From: Streptomyces ipomoeae 91-03 | GTDB taxonomy: Bacteria; Actinomycetota; Actinomycetes; Streptomycetales; Streptomycetaceae | Reading direction: 5' to 3' | Assembly: GCF_000317595.1 (NCBI RefSeq) | Contig: NZ_AEJC01000152.1 | Coordinates: 1 to 42,666 of the forward strand | Length of the DNA stretch: 42,666 nucleotides | Shown here: positions 15,835-25,860 of the stretch, piece after piece | How positions within the stretch are numbered: the first letter of the stretch is position 1 | Layout: each line of letters begins with the position of its first letter | Made by a program: the position numbers and the translations under genes | The notes under the pieces: generated by a model | Seen by the model: the letters and a program-made list of their open reading frames with translations, nothing else | Database searches by the model: none | What the model was told of the DNA's origin: nothing

Positions 15835-16293
15835 TCACGCGAAGCCGGACCGGGACGGGTTCTGGAAGACCCACCCCTTCTCGGCAAGCACGCCGATCCC
15901 GTAGTGGAAGGCTTCGATCATGGGCTCGCACACGCCCACCGGACAGATCGCGGTCGCCCCGGGGAGGCCGACCGTGCCCGGATTGAAGAGCGCCGGGTCG
16001 GTCACATGGTCGTGCAGCCTCGACGTCGTGGTGGCGAGGCCCGCCATCGACTCTCCGACCGACCCGGTCACCAGCTCCCGGCCGTCGGTCGCGACCCGGA
16101 CCAGGGCGGCCTCGAGACCGGGCTCCCGGCGGGCCTTGCGCACGATGTCCACGATCTGGCGCGCCTCGCCGCGGAGCATGCCCGGGGTGCTCGTGCAGTG
16201 CTGTTCGTGGCGCGGAGCGGCGGTGACCGCCGTCACCTGGAGAGCGGAGGCGAGGAGGGTGGCACACAGGAGCGCCGTACGGGTACGCGTCAT
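15835..16293 (-). pseudogene. Decayed secreted serine hydrolase (beta-lactamase family), internally deleted
   Basis: The 152-aa frame starts with a clear signal peptide (MTRTRTALLCATLLASALQ to about residue 26). Residues about 35-75 (RQIVDIVRKARREPGLEAAL, VRVATDGRELVTGSVGESM) match the N-terminus of actinobacterial class-C beta-lactamase-like hydrolases. It then jumps to FHYGIGVLAEKGWVFQNPSRSGFA, which resembles their C-terminal YGYGV...W-QNP-GYAG segment. The central region with the SxxK and Tyr catalytic motifs, and the extreme C-terminus, are missing; family members are about 350-400 aa. The frame remains open, so this could instead be a short expressed secreted peptide, but I favour a remnant produced by internal deletion. 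Confidence 0.55.
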
Positions 16294-16396
16294 AACCCGC
16301 ACCCTCAGGGGCGCCCGCCGCGCCCGTGAGGGCAACACTCCACCGGACGCCCGCACGAGACCCGTACGGCCCCCCGGCGGCATGCTGAGGGAAGTG

Positions 16397-17395
<999 letters not shown>

Positions 17396-17431
17396 CGCGA
17401 CTCCAGTCGGGGTTGGCACGGTGGGACCAGG

Positions 17432-17465
17432 TTCCCGGAGAACCGGTGTCCGCGTTCTCCGGGAA
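17432..17465. promoter_or_regulatory. Perfect 12-bp inverted repeat between aldo/keto reductase and LysR genes
   Basis: TTCCCGGAGAAC (17432-17443) and GTTCTCCGGGAA (17454-17465) are perfect inverted copies around a 10-nt spacer. Each arm is itself part of a smaller TTC-N5-GAA palindrome; the left is GGTTC-N5-GAACC. This looks like a double operator for a dimeric or tetrameric regulator, most simply the adjacent LysR protein. Confidence 0.65.
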
Positions 17466-17511
17466 GCCGGTGCCCACTCTTTCGCGACCTGGGGGCATTG
17501 GTCCAACAGAA

Positions 17512-17527
17512 GAATCCGATGGGATTC
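17512..17527. promoter_or_regulatory. Second palindrome near the LysR gene start
   Basis: GAATCC, GATG and GGATTC form a perfect 6-bp inverted repeat 20 nt upstream of the LysR ATG at 17548. Its position would suit autorepression or overlap with the regulator's own promoter. Confidence 0.45.
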
Positions 17528-17547
17528 AACGCCTACGCTTCTCAGTC

Positions 17548-18459
17548 ATGGAACTCCGCCATCTCCAGCACTTCGTCGCGGTCGCCGAGGACCAGCACTT
17601 CACCCGGGCAGCCGAACGGCTGCTGGTCTCCCAGTCGGGCCTGTCCGCCTCGATCCGGGCGCTGGAACGGGAGCTGCGGGCGCCGCTGTTCGTGCGCACC
17701 ACCCGCCGGGTGACGCTCACCCCGGCCGGGCGGGCGCTGCTGACCGAGGCGGAGCGGATCCTGGCACAGGTGCGGTCGGCCCATGAGGCGGTGGCGGCGG
17801 TGCAGGGCGTGCTGCGTGGCATGCTCGCGATCGGGTCGGAGCAGTGCATCAAGGGCGTGCGGGTGGCGGGGCTGCTCGCCGCGTTCCGGCGGCGCCATCC
17901 GAACGTGGAGATCTGTCTGCGCCAGGCGGGCTCCGGCGCGCTCGCGGAGGAGGTGGCGAGCGGGCGGCTCGACCTGGCCTTCGCCGTACGGACCGCCCAG
18001 GAGGACACCGACCTGCTGCGCGTCGTACCGCTGACCAGCGAGCCGATGACCGTCCTGTGCCACCCCGATCACCGTCTCGCGGCCGTCGGCGGCGCCGTCG
18101 GCCCCGAGGACCTGGGCGGCGAGGTCTTCGTCGACTTCCACCCGGACTGGGGCCCGCGCCGCACCACGGACGCCGTCTTCGCCGCCGCGGGCATCCGCCG
18201 GACCGTCGCCCTGGAGGTCAACGACGTGCACAGCCTCCTCGAACTCGTCGACGAGAACCTCGGCATCGCCGTGATGCCCCGGCACTTCCGGCACAAGCGC
18301 GAGTCGCTGACCGCCCTGCCCGTCAAGGGCACCGGGGAGAACGTCTACGAGACGGTCGCCCTGCTCCCGCCACCGGAGGCCACCAGCCCGGCGGCACGGG
18401 CACTGCTGGGGTTGCTCGACCCGCGCTTCGCCTGCCCTCCGGGCGGTGGGGAGGAGTAG
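17548..18459 (+). CDS. LysR-family transcriptional regulator
   Basis: LTTR of 303 aa. The N-terminal winged HTH (MELRHLQHFVAVAEDQHFTR, then AAERLLVSQSGLSASIRALE) occupies residues 1-60, and the substrate-binding domain spans about 90-295. The ATG at 17548 starts the canonical MELRHLQ sequence; no strong Shine-Dalgarno is present. It is divergent from the aldo/keto reductase and probably regulates it and itself through the palindromes at 17432-17527. The effector is unknown. Confidence 0.92.
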   Translation: MELRHLQHFVAVAEDQHFTRAAERLLVSQSGLSASIRALERELRAPLFVRTTRRVTLTPAGRALLTEAERILAQVRSAHEAVAAVQGVLRGMLAIGSEQCIKGVRVAGLLAAFRRRHPNVEICLRQAGSGALAEEVASGRLDLAFAVRTAQEDTDLLRVVPLTSEPMTVLCHPDHRLAAVGGAVGPEDLGGEVFVDFHPDWGPRRTTDAVFAAAGIRRTVALEVNDVHSLLELVDENLGIAVMPRHFRHKRESLTALPVKGTGENVYETVALLPPPEATSPAARALLGLLDPRFACPPGGGEE

Positions 18460-18563
18460 GTGCCGGGGTACGAGATCTTCCACATCGGCAGCAAGGGGGC
18501 CTCGGGAAACCGGCCTTCCCAGGGGGTGGTGCGAGTCCCGGGCCGGTGCCCGATGGTGGACGT

Positions 18564-19079
18564 ATGAATGTGAAGGACGTTCTCATCGACGCGTACGGCC
18601 GGATCAAGGAGGAGGTCCACGCCGTCGTGGACGATCTGTCCCCGGATGACCTCCACGCCCGCCCCGCCCCCGACGCCAACTCCATCGCCTGGCTGGTCTG
18701 GCATCTCACCCGGGTCCAGGACGACCACATGGCCGACGCCTCCGGGCTCGACCAGGTCTGGCTGTCCCAGGACTGGCAAAAGCGTTTCGCCCTCGGTCTG
18801 CCGAGCCACGACACGGGCTACGGGCACAGCTCGGCGAAGGTCGCCAAGGTGCGGGTCGACTCCGGTGATCTGCTGACCGGGTACTACGACGCCGTGCACG
18901 ACCGGAGTCTCGGCTTCCTGCGCGGACTGACCGGCAAGGATCTGGACCGCATCGTGGACGAGCGCTGGGATCCGCCGGTCAGCCTGGGCGTCCGTCTGAT
19001 CAGCGTCCTGGCCGACGATCTTCAGCATGTCGGCCAGGCCGCCTACGTACGAGGGTTGCTTCAGCGCGCGGACTCGTAG
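18564..19079 (+). CDS. DinB/YfiT-like four-helix-bundle protein (DUF664)
   Basis: Protein of 171 aa with the DinB-like fold. Candidate metal ligands are His47 in [13 protein letters not shown] and His155 in [14 protein letters not shown], matching the spacing of the family's His triad; His55 is also nearby. Family members include mycothiol- and bacillithiol-dependent enzymes and stress proteins, so a thiol-dependent transferase or isomerase role in an actinomycete is plausible but unproven. The ATG at 18564 follows GGTGGA weakly. The gene converges with adenosine deaminase and the two coding regions overlap by 19 nt. Confidence 0.8.
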   Translation: MNVKDVLIDAYGRIKEEVHAVVDDLSPDDLHARPAPDANSIAWLVWHLTRVQDDHMADASGLDQVWLSQDWQKRFALGLPSHDTGYGHSSAKVAKVRVDSGDLLTGYYDAVHDRSLGFLRGLTGKDLDRIVDERWDPPVSLGVRLISVLADDLQHVGQAAYVRGLLQRADS

Positions 19080-20131
19080 CCCGGCAGGACGACGTCCCGG
19101 ATGAGGGCGCCTCGCTCGTCGAACGGGATGAAGGCGCTCTTGAGAGCGTTGACGGTGACCGTGCGCAGGTCGTCGAGGGTCCAGCCGGCCTCCTCGACCA
19201 GCAGGGACATCTCGCGGGTCATCGTGGTGCCCGACACCAGACGGTTGTCGGTGTTGAGGGTGACGCGGAAGCCGAGGTCCTTCAGGGCCGTGATGGGGTG
19301 CTCGGCGATGGAGGTGGCGGCGCCGGTCTGGAGGTTGGAGGTGGGGCACATCTCCAGGGCGACACGGCGGTCGCGCACCCAGGAGGCGAGACGGCCGAGC
19401 TTGCCGTCGACGATGTCCTCGGTGATGCGCACACCGTGGCCGATGCGCTGGGCACCGCAGACCTGGAGGGCCTGGTGGATGCTGGGCAGGCCGTGGGCCT
19501 CGCCGGCGTGGATGGTGAAGGGCACGCTCTCGCGGCGCAGGTGTTCGAAGGCGGCCAGGTGGTCGGCGGGCGGGAAGCCGGCCTCGGCGCCCGCGATGTC
19601 GAAGCCGACGACACCCGCGTCCCGGAAGGCCACGGCCAGGTCGGCGGCCTCGCGGACCCGGTCGAACATCCGCATCCCGCACAGCAGCGTCCCGACCCGG
19701 ACCGGGGTGCCCTGCGCCGCGGCCTTGGCCATACCGGCGGCCAGGCCCTCCTGCACCGTCTCGACGACCTCGGGCAGCGTCAGCCCGCCGTTGACGTTCA
19801 GCTCGGGGGCGTAGCGGACCTCGCCGTAGACGACACCGTCGGCGGCCAGGTCGAGCACATACTCCTCGGCCGCGCGCAGCAGGCCCTCGCGGGTCTGCAG
19901 CACGGCGAGGGTGTGCTCGAAGGTGGCTATGTACCGCACCAGGTCACCGGAGTTCGCGGCCTCGTAGAACCAGGCGGCGAGGCCCTCCGGGTCGGTCTCC
20001 GGGAGGGTGTGGCCGACCTCCGCCGCGAGTTCCACGAGCGTGGCGGGGCGCAGACCGCCGTCGAGGTGGTCGTGCAGGACGACCTTGGGCAGGCGGCGGA
20101 TGGTGTCGGCGTCGATGCGGGGCGCGGTCAT
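19061..20131 (-). CDS. add: Adenosine deaminase
   Basis: Purine-salvage enzyme of 356 aa that converts adenosine to inosine with a zinc cofactor. The zinc ligands are visible: His20 and His22 in LHDHLDGG, His208 in IHAGEAHG with the catalytic Glu211, His232 in IGHGVRI, and Asp295 in LNTDNRLVS. The length is normal for the family. The ATG at 20131 has GAGGA about 10 nt upstream. Streptomycetes often encode more than one deaminase of this family, so some variation in nucleoside preference is possible. The 3' end overlaps the convergent DinB-like gene. Confidence 0.92.
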   Translation of the reverse strand: MTAPRIDADTIRRLPKVVLHDHLDGGLRPATLVELAAEVGHTLPETDPEGLAAWFYEAANSGDLVRYIATFEHTLAVLQTREGLLRAAEEYVLDLAADGVVYGEVRYAPELNVNGGLTLPEVVETVQEGLAAGMAKAAAQGTPVRVGTLLCGMRMFDRVREAADLAVAFRDAGVVGFDIAGAEAGFPPADHLAAFEHLRRESVPFTIHAGEAHGLPSIHQALQVCGAQRIGHGVRITEDIVDGKLGRLASWVRDRRVALEMCPTSNLQTGAATSIAEHPITALKDLGFRVTLNTDNRLVSGTTMTREMSLLVEEAGWTLDDLRTVTVNALKSAFIPFDERGALIRDVVLPGYESAR

Positions 20132-20249
20132 TGCGTTCGTTCCTCGGCAGGTGGTGCGGTGGGGTGGGTCGGGTGGAGCGGGATGTCGGGTGGAGCGGGG
20201 TGGCCGGGCGGCCGGGTCGCTCACTCGCCGACTGGCTCCGACGCTCGGT

Positions 20250-20297
20250 CGGTGGCGGATTCCGGGACCCAGCCGGTGACGGATTCCGGAGCTCAGC
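20250..20297. repeat. 24-nt direct repeat at the end of the VOC gene
   Basis: Two 24-nt units (20250-20273 and 20274-20297) share the core GATTCCGG and the ending CAGC, with a third partial copy after 20298. The second unit covers the stop codon of the VOC gene (20293-20295). It sits in a GTGGAGCGGG-rich stretch between the VOC and deaminase genes. Confidence 0.7.
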
Positions 20298-20688
20298 CGG
20301 TGGCGGGCTGGAGCAGGTCCCAGCGGTTGCCGTACAGGTCCTCGAAGACGGCCACCGAGCCGTACGGTTCGTGGCGCGGCTCCTCCAGGAACCGCACGCC
20401 CACCGCCAGCATCCGGGCGTGGTCGCGAATGAAGTCGTCGGTGTGCAGGAAGAAGCCCACGCGTCCGCCGGTCTGGTCGCCGATCCGGTCGCGCTGCGCC
20501 TCGTCCTTCGCCCTCGCGAGCAACAGTCCGCCGCCCTGCCCGTCGCCTCCCGGCTCGACGACGACCCACCGGCTGCCGTCGGGCCTCGGTGTGTCCTCGA
20601 CGAGCCGGAAACCGAGCGCCTCGGTGTAGAAGCGGATCGCCTCGTCGTAGTCGGCGACTACGAGGGTGACCAGGGCGATACGTCTCAT
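20293..20688 (-). CDS. VOC/glyoxalase-like protein
   Basis: Protein of 131 aa with the paired beta-alpha-beta-beta-beta modules of the vicinal oxygen chelate superfamily. It opens with [20 protein letters not shown] and the glyoxalase-like [13 protein letters not shown], has a middle WVVVEPGG strand, and ends [21 protein letters not shown]. The superfamily covers isomerases, dioxygenases and antibiotic-binding proteins, so no reaction is assigned. The ATG at 20688 was chosen because the fold begins there; the frame extends upstream without similarity. It is on the same strand as adenosine deaminase and 161 nt upstream of it. Confidence 0.82.
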   Translation of the reverse strand: MRRIALVTLVVADYDEAIRFYTEALGFRLVEDTPRPDGSRWVVVEPGGDGQGGGLLLARAKDEAQRDRIGDQTGGRVGFFLHTDDFIRDHARMLAVGVRFLEEPRHEPYGSVAVFEDLYGNRWDLLQPATG

Positions 20689-20817
20689 CGTGGCCTCTCG
20701 GGTGGCTCGGGGTTCCCGGGAGGTTATACGTAACACCCGCCGGACGGCAACTGGGATCTCCGTCGGCACGCCCCGCTGAGGCCGGGCACGACCTGTCGCG
20801 GCTCGGGCGCGACCCGC

Positions 20818-20893
20818 TGAGGCCCTCTGCCCGGCATGCGTGAGGGCCCCCTGCCCGGCATGCGTGAGGCCCCCTGCCGGGCAGAGGGCCTCA
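20818..20893. terminator. Large hairpin after the Ala-Asp-repeat gene
   Basis: A perfect 19-bp inverted repeat (TGAGGCCCTCTGCCCGGCA at 20818-20836 and its complement at 20875-20893) encloses a further near-copy of the left arm. The right arm can therefore pair with the distal arm or, in a shorter hairpin, with GAGGCCCCCTGCC next to it. It begins 27 nt after the stop at 20920 on the minus strand and is the likely terminator of that gene. Confidence 0.75.
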
Positions 20894-20919
20894 CAATCAT
20901 CGCGCTCCGGCGTCCCGGC

Positions 20920-22185
<1,266 letters not shown>

Positions 22186-22233
22186 GGGTGACTCTCCCGG
22201 GTGGTGACGAACGGCAGGGGCAGAACAGGCAGC

Positions 22234-23172
22234 CTATATGAACCCGTTGGTGCCGCTTTGCCCTGAGGACTCCCCTCGGTGCACGGCGTCCAAGCGGGCC
22301 ACCTCGTCCGGCGTGAGCCGGATGGCGCCCGCCGCGATGTTCTCCGTGAGGTGGTCGGGGTTCCCGGTGCCGGGGATGGCGAGGACGTGCGGTCCCTGGT
22401 GAAGGGTCCAGGCGAGCCTGATCTGAGCGGGGGTGGCGTCGTGGGCGCGGGCGACGGCGAGCAGTTCGTCGCCGTACGCCGTACTGGCACCCTCGGGGCC
22501 GGCCTCACCGGCGATCGAGAAGAACGGTACGAAGGCGACGCCCTGCTCGCCGCAGATCCGCAGCACCTCGTCGGCGTCGGGATCCGGGGTGTGGAGGCCG
22601 TACTGGTTCTGTACGCAGACGACGGGCGCGATGGCCTGGGCCTCGGCGAGGTGCCGGGGCTCGACGGCGGAGACGCCCAGGTGCCGGATGAGCCCGGCCT
22701 CCCGCAGTTCGGCCAGTGCGCCGAAGTGCTCGGCGATGGAGTCCTGCCGCATACGCCGCAGGTTGACGACGTCGAGGTGGTCGCGACCCAACTGACGGAG
22801 GTTCTCCTCGACTTGGCCGCGCAGTTGGTCGGGGCGGGCGGCGGTGCCCCACTCTCCCGAGAATTCGCGGTGCGGGCCGACCTTGGTGACGATGACGAGG
22901 TCGTCCGGGTACGGGCCGCCCAGCGCGCTGTTGATGAGTTCGTTGGCGGAGCGCAGTGAGGAGAAGTAGAAGGCGGCGGTGTCGATGTGATTGACGCCCA
23001 GCTCTACCGCGCGCCTCAGCACGGCGATCGACCGCTCCCGTTCGCTCGGGGTGCCGAGATGGAAGGCGGCGCTGCCCGTCAGCCGCATCGCGCCGAAGCC
23101 GAGGCGGTTGACGGACAGATCGCCGAGCCTCCAGCTGCCGGCGGCGGTCGCGATGATCGTCTCCGAGGTCAC
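22234..23172 (-). CDS. Aldo/keto reductase, PdxI/YdbC-like
   Basis: Reductase of 312 aa resembling E. coli YdbC (PdxI), a pyridoxal/pyridoxine oxidoreductase. Shared motifs are SVNRLGFGAMRLTG, GVNHIDTAAFY, VTKVG, LDVVNLRRM, VCVQNQYG, FVPFFSIAG and AIPGTGNPDHL. The catalytic set is Asp64, Tyr69 and Lys97. The fourth position, usually His, is Asn137, as in YdbC. The start is GTG at 23172 with only a weak purine-rich site. A role in vitamin B6 salvage is inferred from family resemblance. It lies directly upstream of the Ala-Asp-repeat gene and may be co-transcribed with it. Confidence 0.82.
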   Translation of the reverse strand: MTSETIIATAAGSWRLGDLSVNRLGFGAMRLTGSAAFHLGTPSERERSIAVLRRAVELGVNHIDTAAFYFSSLRSANELINSALGGPYPDDLVIVTKVGPHREFSGEWGTAARPDQLRGQVEENLRQLGRDHLDVVNLRRMRQDSIAEHFGALAELREAGLIRHLGVSAVEPRHLAEAQAIAPVVCVQNQYGLHTPDPDADEVLRICGEQGVAFVPFFSIAGEAGPEGASTAYGDELLAVARAHDATPAQIRLAWTLHQGPHVLAIPGTGNPDHLTENIAAGAIRLTPDEVARLDAVHRGESSGQSGTNGFI

Positions 23173-23592
23173 CGAAGCAGTCTCGCACGCCCAACACGCC
23201 CCGCCCGCCGGGCGCCAGGGATACGTGCCGTCGTCACCGCAGCGGCCGGGTTGCCGCGGTCACAGTCCGACGGAGAGGGGGCTCGGCCGTGGACCGAGCC
23301 CCGATCCCCTGAGCCGAACCCCGAGCGTCCGGCGCGCCGGGCGGCGGCCCGCGTCTCGCGGCCCGCGGCCGATCACATCCGTCGAGGCGGCTGCTGCCGT
23401 GCGACGTGGTGTGGGCATGAGACCACCGCAGATATTTATCTAACTCAATCAATGTCAGGTGCAGTGCCCCCTGCCACCCCCGGCTCCGCGCCCCGGACAG
23501 GACGAAGCCCGTGCTGCGCAAGGTGGAGTCGGTGTGATCTTCCGGTCGAAGAAAGGGTGATCTTTGGGTGCGAGGGCGGGGAGAATCAACGC
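23173..23592. other. Divergent intergenic region upstream of the acyl-CoA-dehydrogenase-like gene
   Basis: 420 nt without a convincing gene. A locally A/T-rich segment (about 23430-23457, TATTTATCTAACTCAATCAA) stands out from the high-GC surroundings and may mark the promoter of the gene at 23593. GGGGAG at 23579-23584 is its ribosome binding site. No leader peptide like that at 25770-25853 was found here. Confidence 0.45.
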
Positions 23593-24636
23593 ATGACCAC
23601 GTCACCGCACCCCCTCGTCGTCCAGGCGCGCAGGCTCGCCGCCGAGGTGCTGGCCCCGCAGGCCGAGCGTGTCGACCAGGAGGGCGTGCCCGCGAGCAGT
23701 ATCGAGGCGATCAAGAAGTCGGGGCTGCTCGGGGTGAGCGCGCCCGTGGCGTACGGCGGGTCCGGTGCCCCCAACTCGGTGGCGCGGGAGATCGCGGAGA
23801 TCCTGGCGGGGGCGTGCTGCTCGACCTGGTTCGTGCAGACACAGCACTACACGCCCGTGTTGACCCTGGTGAAGAACGAACTGCCCGCCCGTGACCGCCT
23901 GTTGGGGAAGCTGGCCACCGGTGAGCTGCTGTCCGGGGTCGCGTACGCGCATCTGCGGAGGTATCCGCAGGTTCCGGTGCGGGCGGTGCCGAAGCGTGGC
24001 GGGTGGCGGTTCCACGGGATGGTTCCCTGGTACACAGGGTGGGGGCTGAACGATGTGATGCTGCTGGCCGGGGTGACGGACGCGGACGAGGTGGTGTTCG
24101 CTTTCACCGAGGCCAGACAGCAGTCCGGGTTGAAGGCCTCGGCGCCGATGCGGCTCGCCGCGCTCACTGCCGCCCGTACGGTCTCGCTCCAGTTGGACGG
24201 GCTGTGGATCCCCGAGGACAACGTGGCCCTGCACGCGCCGTACGAGACATGGGCCGCGGGCGACAGGCCCAAGCCGACCAACGCCTCCCCGGCGGTGTTC
24301 GGGGTCGCCGAGTCGGCGCTGGCGCTGCTGGACCAGAACGACCCCACGACCAAGGCGCTGCGCCTGCGCGTCGACAAGGTGCGGCGGCAGGCCTACGCCC
24401 TGGCCGACCATCCGGCGCCGCACGAGCACATGGAGGAGCGGCTGGCCCTCAAGACGAAGGCGTTCGACCTGATGCGCACGGCGACGACCGCCGCGCTCGT
24501 GGCCGGCGGCGGCCGTGCCCTGGCCCTGGACAACCGGGCCCAGCGACTGGCCCGCGAGGCGATGTTCCTGCTGGTCCAGGGCCAGACGACCGAGGTACGC
24601 CACGCACACCTCGGTTCACTGTCGGCGGCGTACTGA
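23593..24636 (+). CDS. Acyl-CoA-dehydrogenase-fold flavin protein, likely FMNH2-dependent monooxygenase
   Basis: Protein of 347 aa with the acyl-CoA dehydrogenase N-terminal helical domain (EIAEILAGACCSTWFVQTQH) and central beta region (GWRFHGMVPWYTGWGLNDVMLLAGV). The C-terminus keeps the helical bundle (RLALKTKAFDLMRTATTAAL). It lacks an obvious catalytic Glu of true dehydrogenases and is slightly short for the family. The DszC/SfnB branch of this fold works as reduced-flavin monooxygenases in sulfur acquisition. Its convergent neighbour is an SsuE-type FMN reductase, so that role is favoured. The ATG at 23593 has GGGGAG 8 nt upstream. A conventional acyl-CoA dehydrogenase is the alternative. 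Confidence 0.75.
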   Translation: MTTSPHPLVVQARRLAAEVLAPQAERVDQEGVPASSIEAIKKSGLLGVSAPVAYGGSGAPNSVAREIAEILAGACCSTWFVQTQHYTPVLTLVKNELPARDRLLGKLATGELLSGVAYAHLRRYPQVPVRAVPKRGGWRFHGMVPWYTGWGLNDVMLLAGVTDADEVVFAFTEARQQSGLKASAPMRLAALTAARTVSLQLDGLWIPEDNVALHAPYETWAAGDRPKPTNASPAVFGVAESALALLDQNDPTTKALRLRVDKVRRQAYALADHPAPHEHMEERLALKTKAFDLMRTATTAALVAGGGRALALDNRAQRLAREAMFLLVQGQTTEVRHAHLGSLSAAY

Positions 24637-24659
24637 CCCTGCGGGGCCTCGCGTCGCCG

Positions 24660-25358
24660 TCACCCTGGCCCCGGCCTGCCCCTCGGCTCGCTCGACGAAC
24701 GGCACTCGGGCCGTCGAGGTGGTCGGCTTGCGAGCGGATGCTGTCGGAGGCCCCGGAGCGGACCTGGCGGCCAGCTCGCGAACGGCACCTGAGCCTCCGG
24801 GGCGGCCGGCTGGGTGAGCGGGTGCCGCCAGCGGCCCAGGGCGGTGAGGAACTGGTCGACGACCTGGCCCAGGGCCTCGGCCGAGTTCGGGGCGACGGTG
24901 ACCTTGCCGTCCTCTGCGACGGTGATGTCCTTGTCGAGGGTGAACCAGCCGGGAACGATGTGCCGGGCGCCCATGGAGCTGAGCACCGGGCGCAGGGCGT
25001 AGTCGATGGCGAGGACGTGGGCGGTGGTGCCGCCGGTGGCCAGGGGCAGCACGGTCCTGCCGGTGAGGGCGTACTGCGGGAGCAGGTCGAGCAGAGCCTT
25101 GAGGACACCGGAGTAGGCGGCCTTGTAGACGGGGGTGCCGATGACGACGCCGTCGGCGCGTTCGAAGAGTTCGGTGACCTCGACGATCGCCGGATGCCGG
25201 AAGTCCGCGCCCAGCAGCGCCTCGGCCGGGATGGTGCGGACGTCGAGCGGGACGACCTCGTGCCCCTGGGCGGTCAGGCGGGCGTCCAGGTGCCGCAGGA
25301 GCTTCGCGGTGCGGGAGGAGACGGAGGGGCTGCCGGAGACGGACAGGACGGTGGCCAT
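24660..25358 (-). CDS. NAD(P)H-dependent FMN reductase, SsuE/MsuE type
   Basis: Flavodoxin-fold reductase that would supply reduced FMN to a partner monooxygenase. The 232-aa product has the phosphate loop SGSPSVSSRT near the N-terminus, GTPVYKAAYSGVLKALLDLLP around residues 75-95, the LATGGTTAHVLAID segment and an alkanesulfonate-type C-terminal helix ending QVVDQFLTALGRWRHP. Relatives are about 190-200 aa; the final 35 or so residues are Pro/Arg-rich and look like read-through. The ATG at 25358 is preceded by GAGGA. A leader peptide of the sulfur-metabolism type lies upstream on the same strand, suggesting cysteine- or sulfur-responsive control. Confidence 0.85.
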   Translation of the reverse strand: MATVLSVSGSPSVSSRTAKLLRHLDARLTAQGHEVVPLDVRTIPAEALLGADFRHPAIVEVTELFERADGVVIGTPVYKAAYSGVLKALLDLLPQYALTGRTVLPLATGGTTAHVLAIDYALRPVLSSMGARHIVPGWFTLDKDITVAEDGKVTVAPNSAEALGQVVDQFLTALGRWRHPLTQPAAPEAQVPFASWPPGPLRGLRQHPLASRPPRRPECRSSSEPRGRPGPG

Positions 25359-25493
25359 GAGTCCTCTCTCTGGGAACCGGGGCGACCGTGCGCGACGGGC
25401 GCCCCGGAGTGAGCGGTCAGGAGTACCAGGTGGGTTGGGTTCGGGCAGTTCGCCATCCCGGGCGGTTCGCCTTCAAGGACCCAGCGGGCGCGG

Positions 25494-25616
25494 TCAGGCG
25501 CGGACCAGGGCGGACACGAACTGCGCTCCGGCCTTGGACTCGGGCTCACGGCCCCGCAGTTCGGCTCCACTGACATGGGACACGTGGAAGGACGACTTCA
25601 CGGGTACTGCGGGCAT
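25494..25616 (-). CDS. Candidate small protein, 40 aa
   Basis: A short ATG-initiated frame (start at 25616, stop TGA 25494-25496) with CAGGAG about 6 nt upstream and moderately high third-position GC. It encodes a peptide beginning MPAVPVKSSFHVSHVSG and ending QFVSALVRA. It lies between the leader peptide (ends 25770) and the FMN reductase (starts 25358) on the same strand. I do not recognise a family. It may be a real small protein, a second regulatory peptide, or chance. Confidence 0.4.
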   Translation of the reverse strand: MPAVPVKSSFHVSHVSGAELRGREPESKAGAQFVSALVRA

Positions 25617-25769
25617 GGCGGACTCCTGTTGCGGAGAGGGTTTTACGGCACGCCGAATTCACATGGGTGCCGATGTCGGCGGGAATTCAGGCGGTGCGGG
25701 GATAACACGCCACACGACCGCACGCGCGGCGGCAGGTGGGGCGTGGAGGAGGGCGGCGGCTGCGGAGAA

Positions 25770-25853
25770 TCAGGCCGCGGCGCTACAGGAGGTGCTGGAG
25801 ACACACGCGAGGTCGACATGGCGTCGCCGCGTGAGGTCCAGTCGCATCTTCAC
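25770..25853 (-). CDS. Sulfur-metabolism leader peptide (RRHVDL type), probably leaderless
   Basis: A 27-codon frame beginning GTG-AAG-ATG and containing LDLTRRRHVDLACVSSTSC. This matches the short actinobacterial leader peptides with a TRRRHVDL core and C-terminal cysteines that I recall upstream of sulfur assimilation genes. Ribosome stalling at the Cys codons (residues 17 and 23) would couple cysteine supply to downstream expression. No Shine-Dalgarno precedes GTG at 25853 or the ATG two codons later, but TTGACC at 25884-25889 and TCGCGA at 25861-25866 put a plausible +1 at the GTG. The likely target is the FMN reductase at 24660-25358, perhaps with the 40-aa frame. Confidence 0.75.
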   Translation of the reverse strand: MKMRLDLTRRRHVDLACVSSTSCSAAA

Positions 25854-25860
25854 GGGCCGA

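Noticed and set aside
15696..15986. Plus-strand frame of 96 aa after the low-GC palindromic region
   Set aside because: It runs antisense into the decayed hydrolase, ends in Arg/Ser-rich shadow sequence and has no ribosome site.
23234..23605. Minus-strand frame near the acyl-CoA-dehydrogenase-like gene, considered as a leader peptide
   Set aside because: It lacks the RRHVDL core and Cys codons and points away from that gene.
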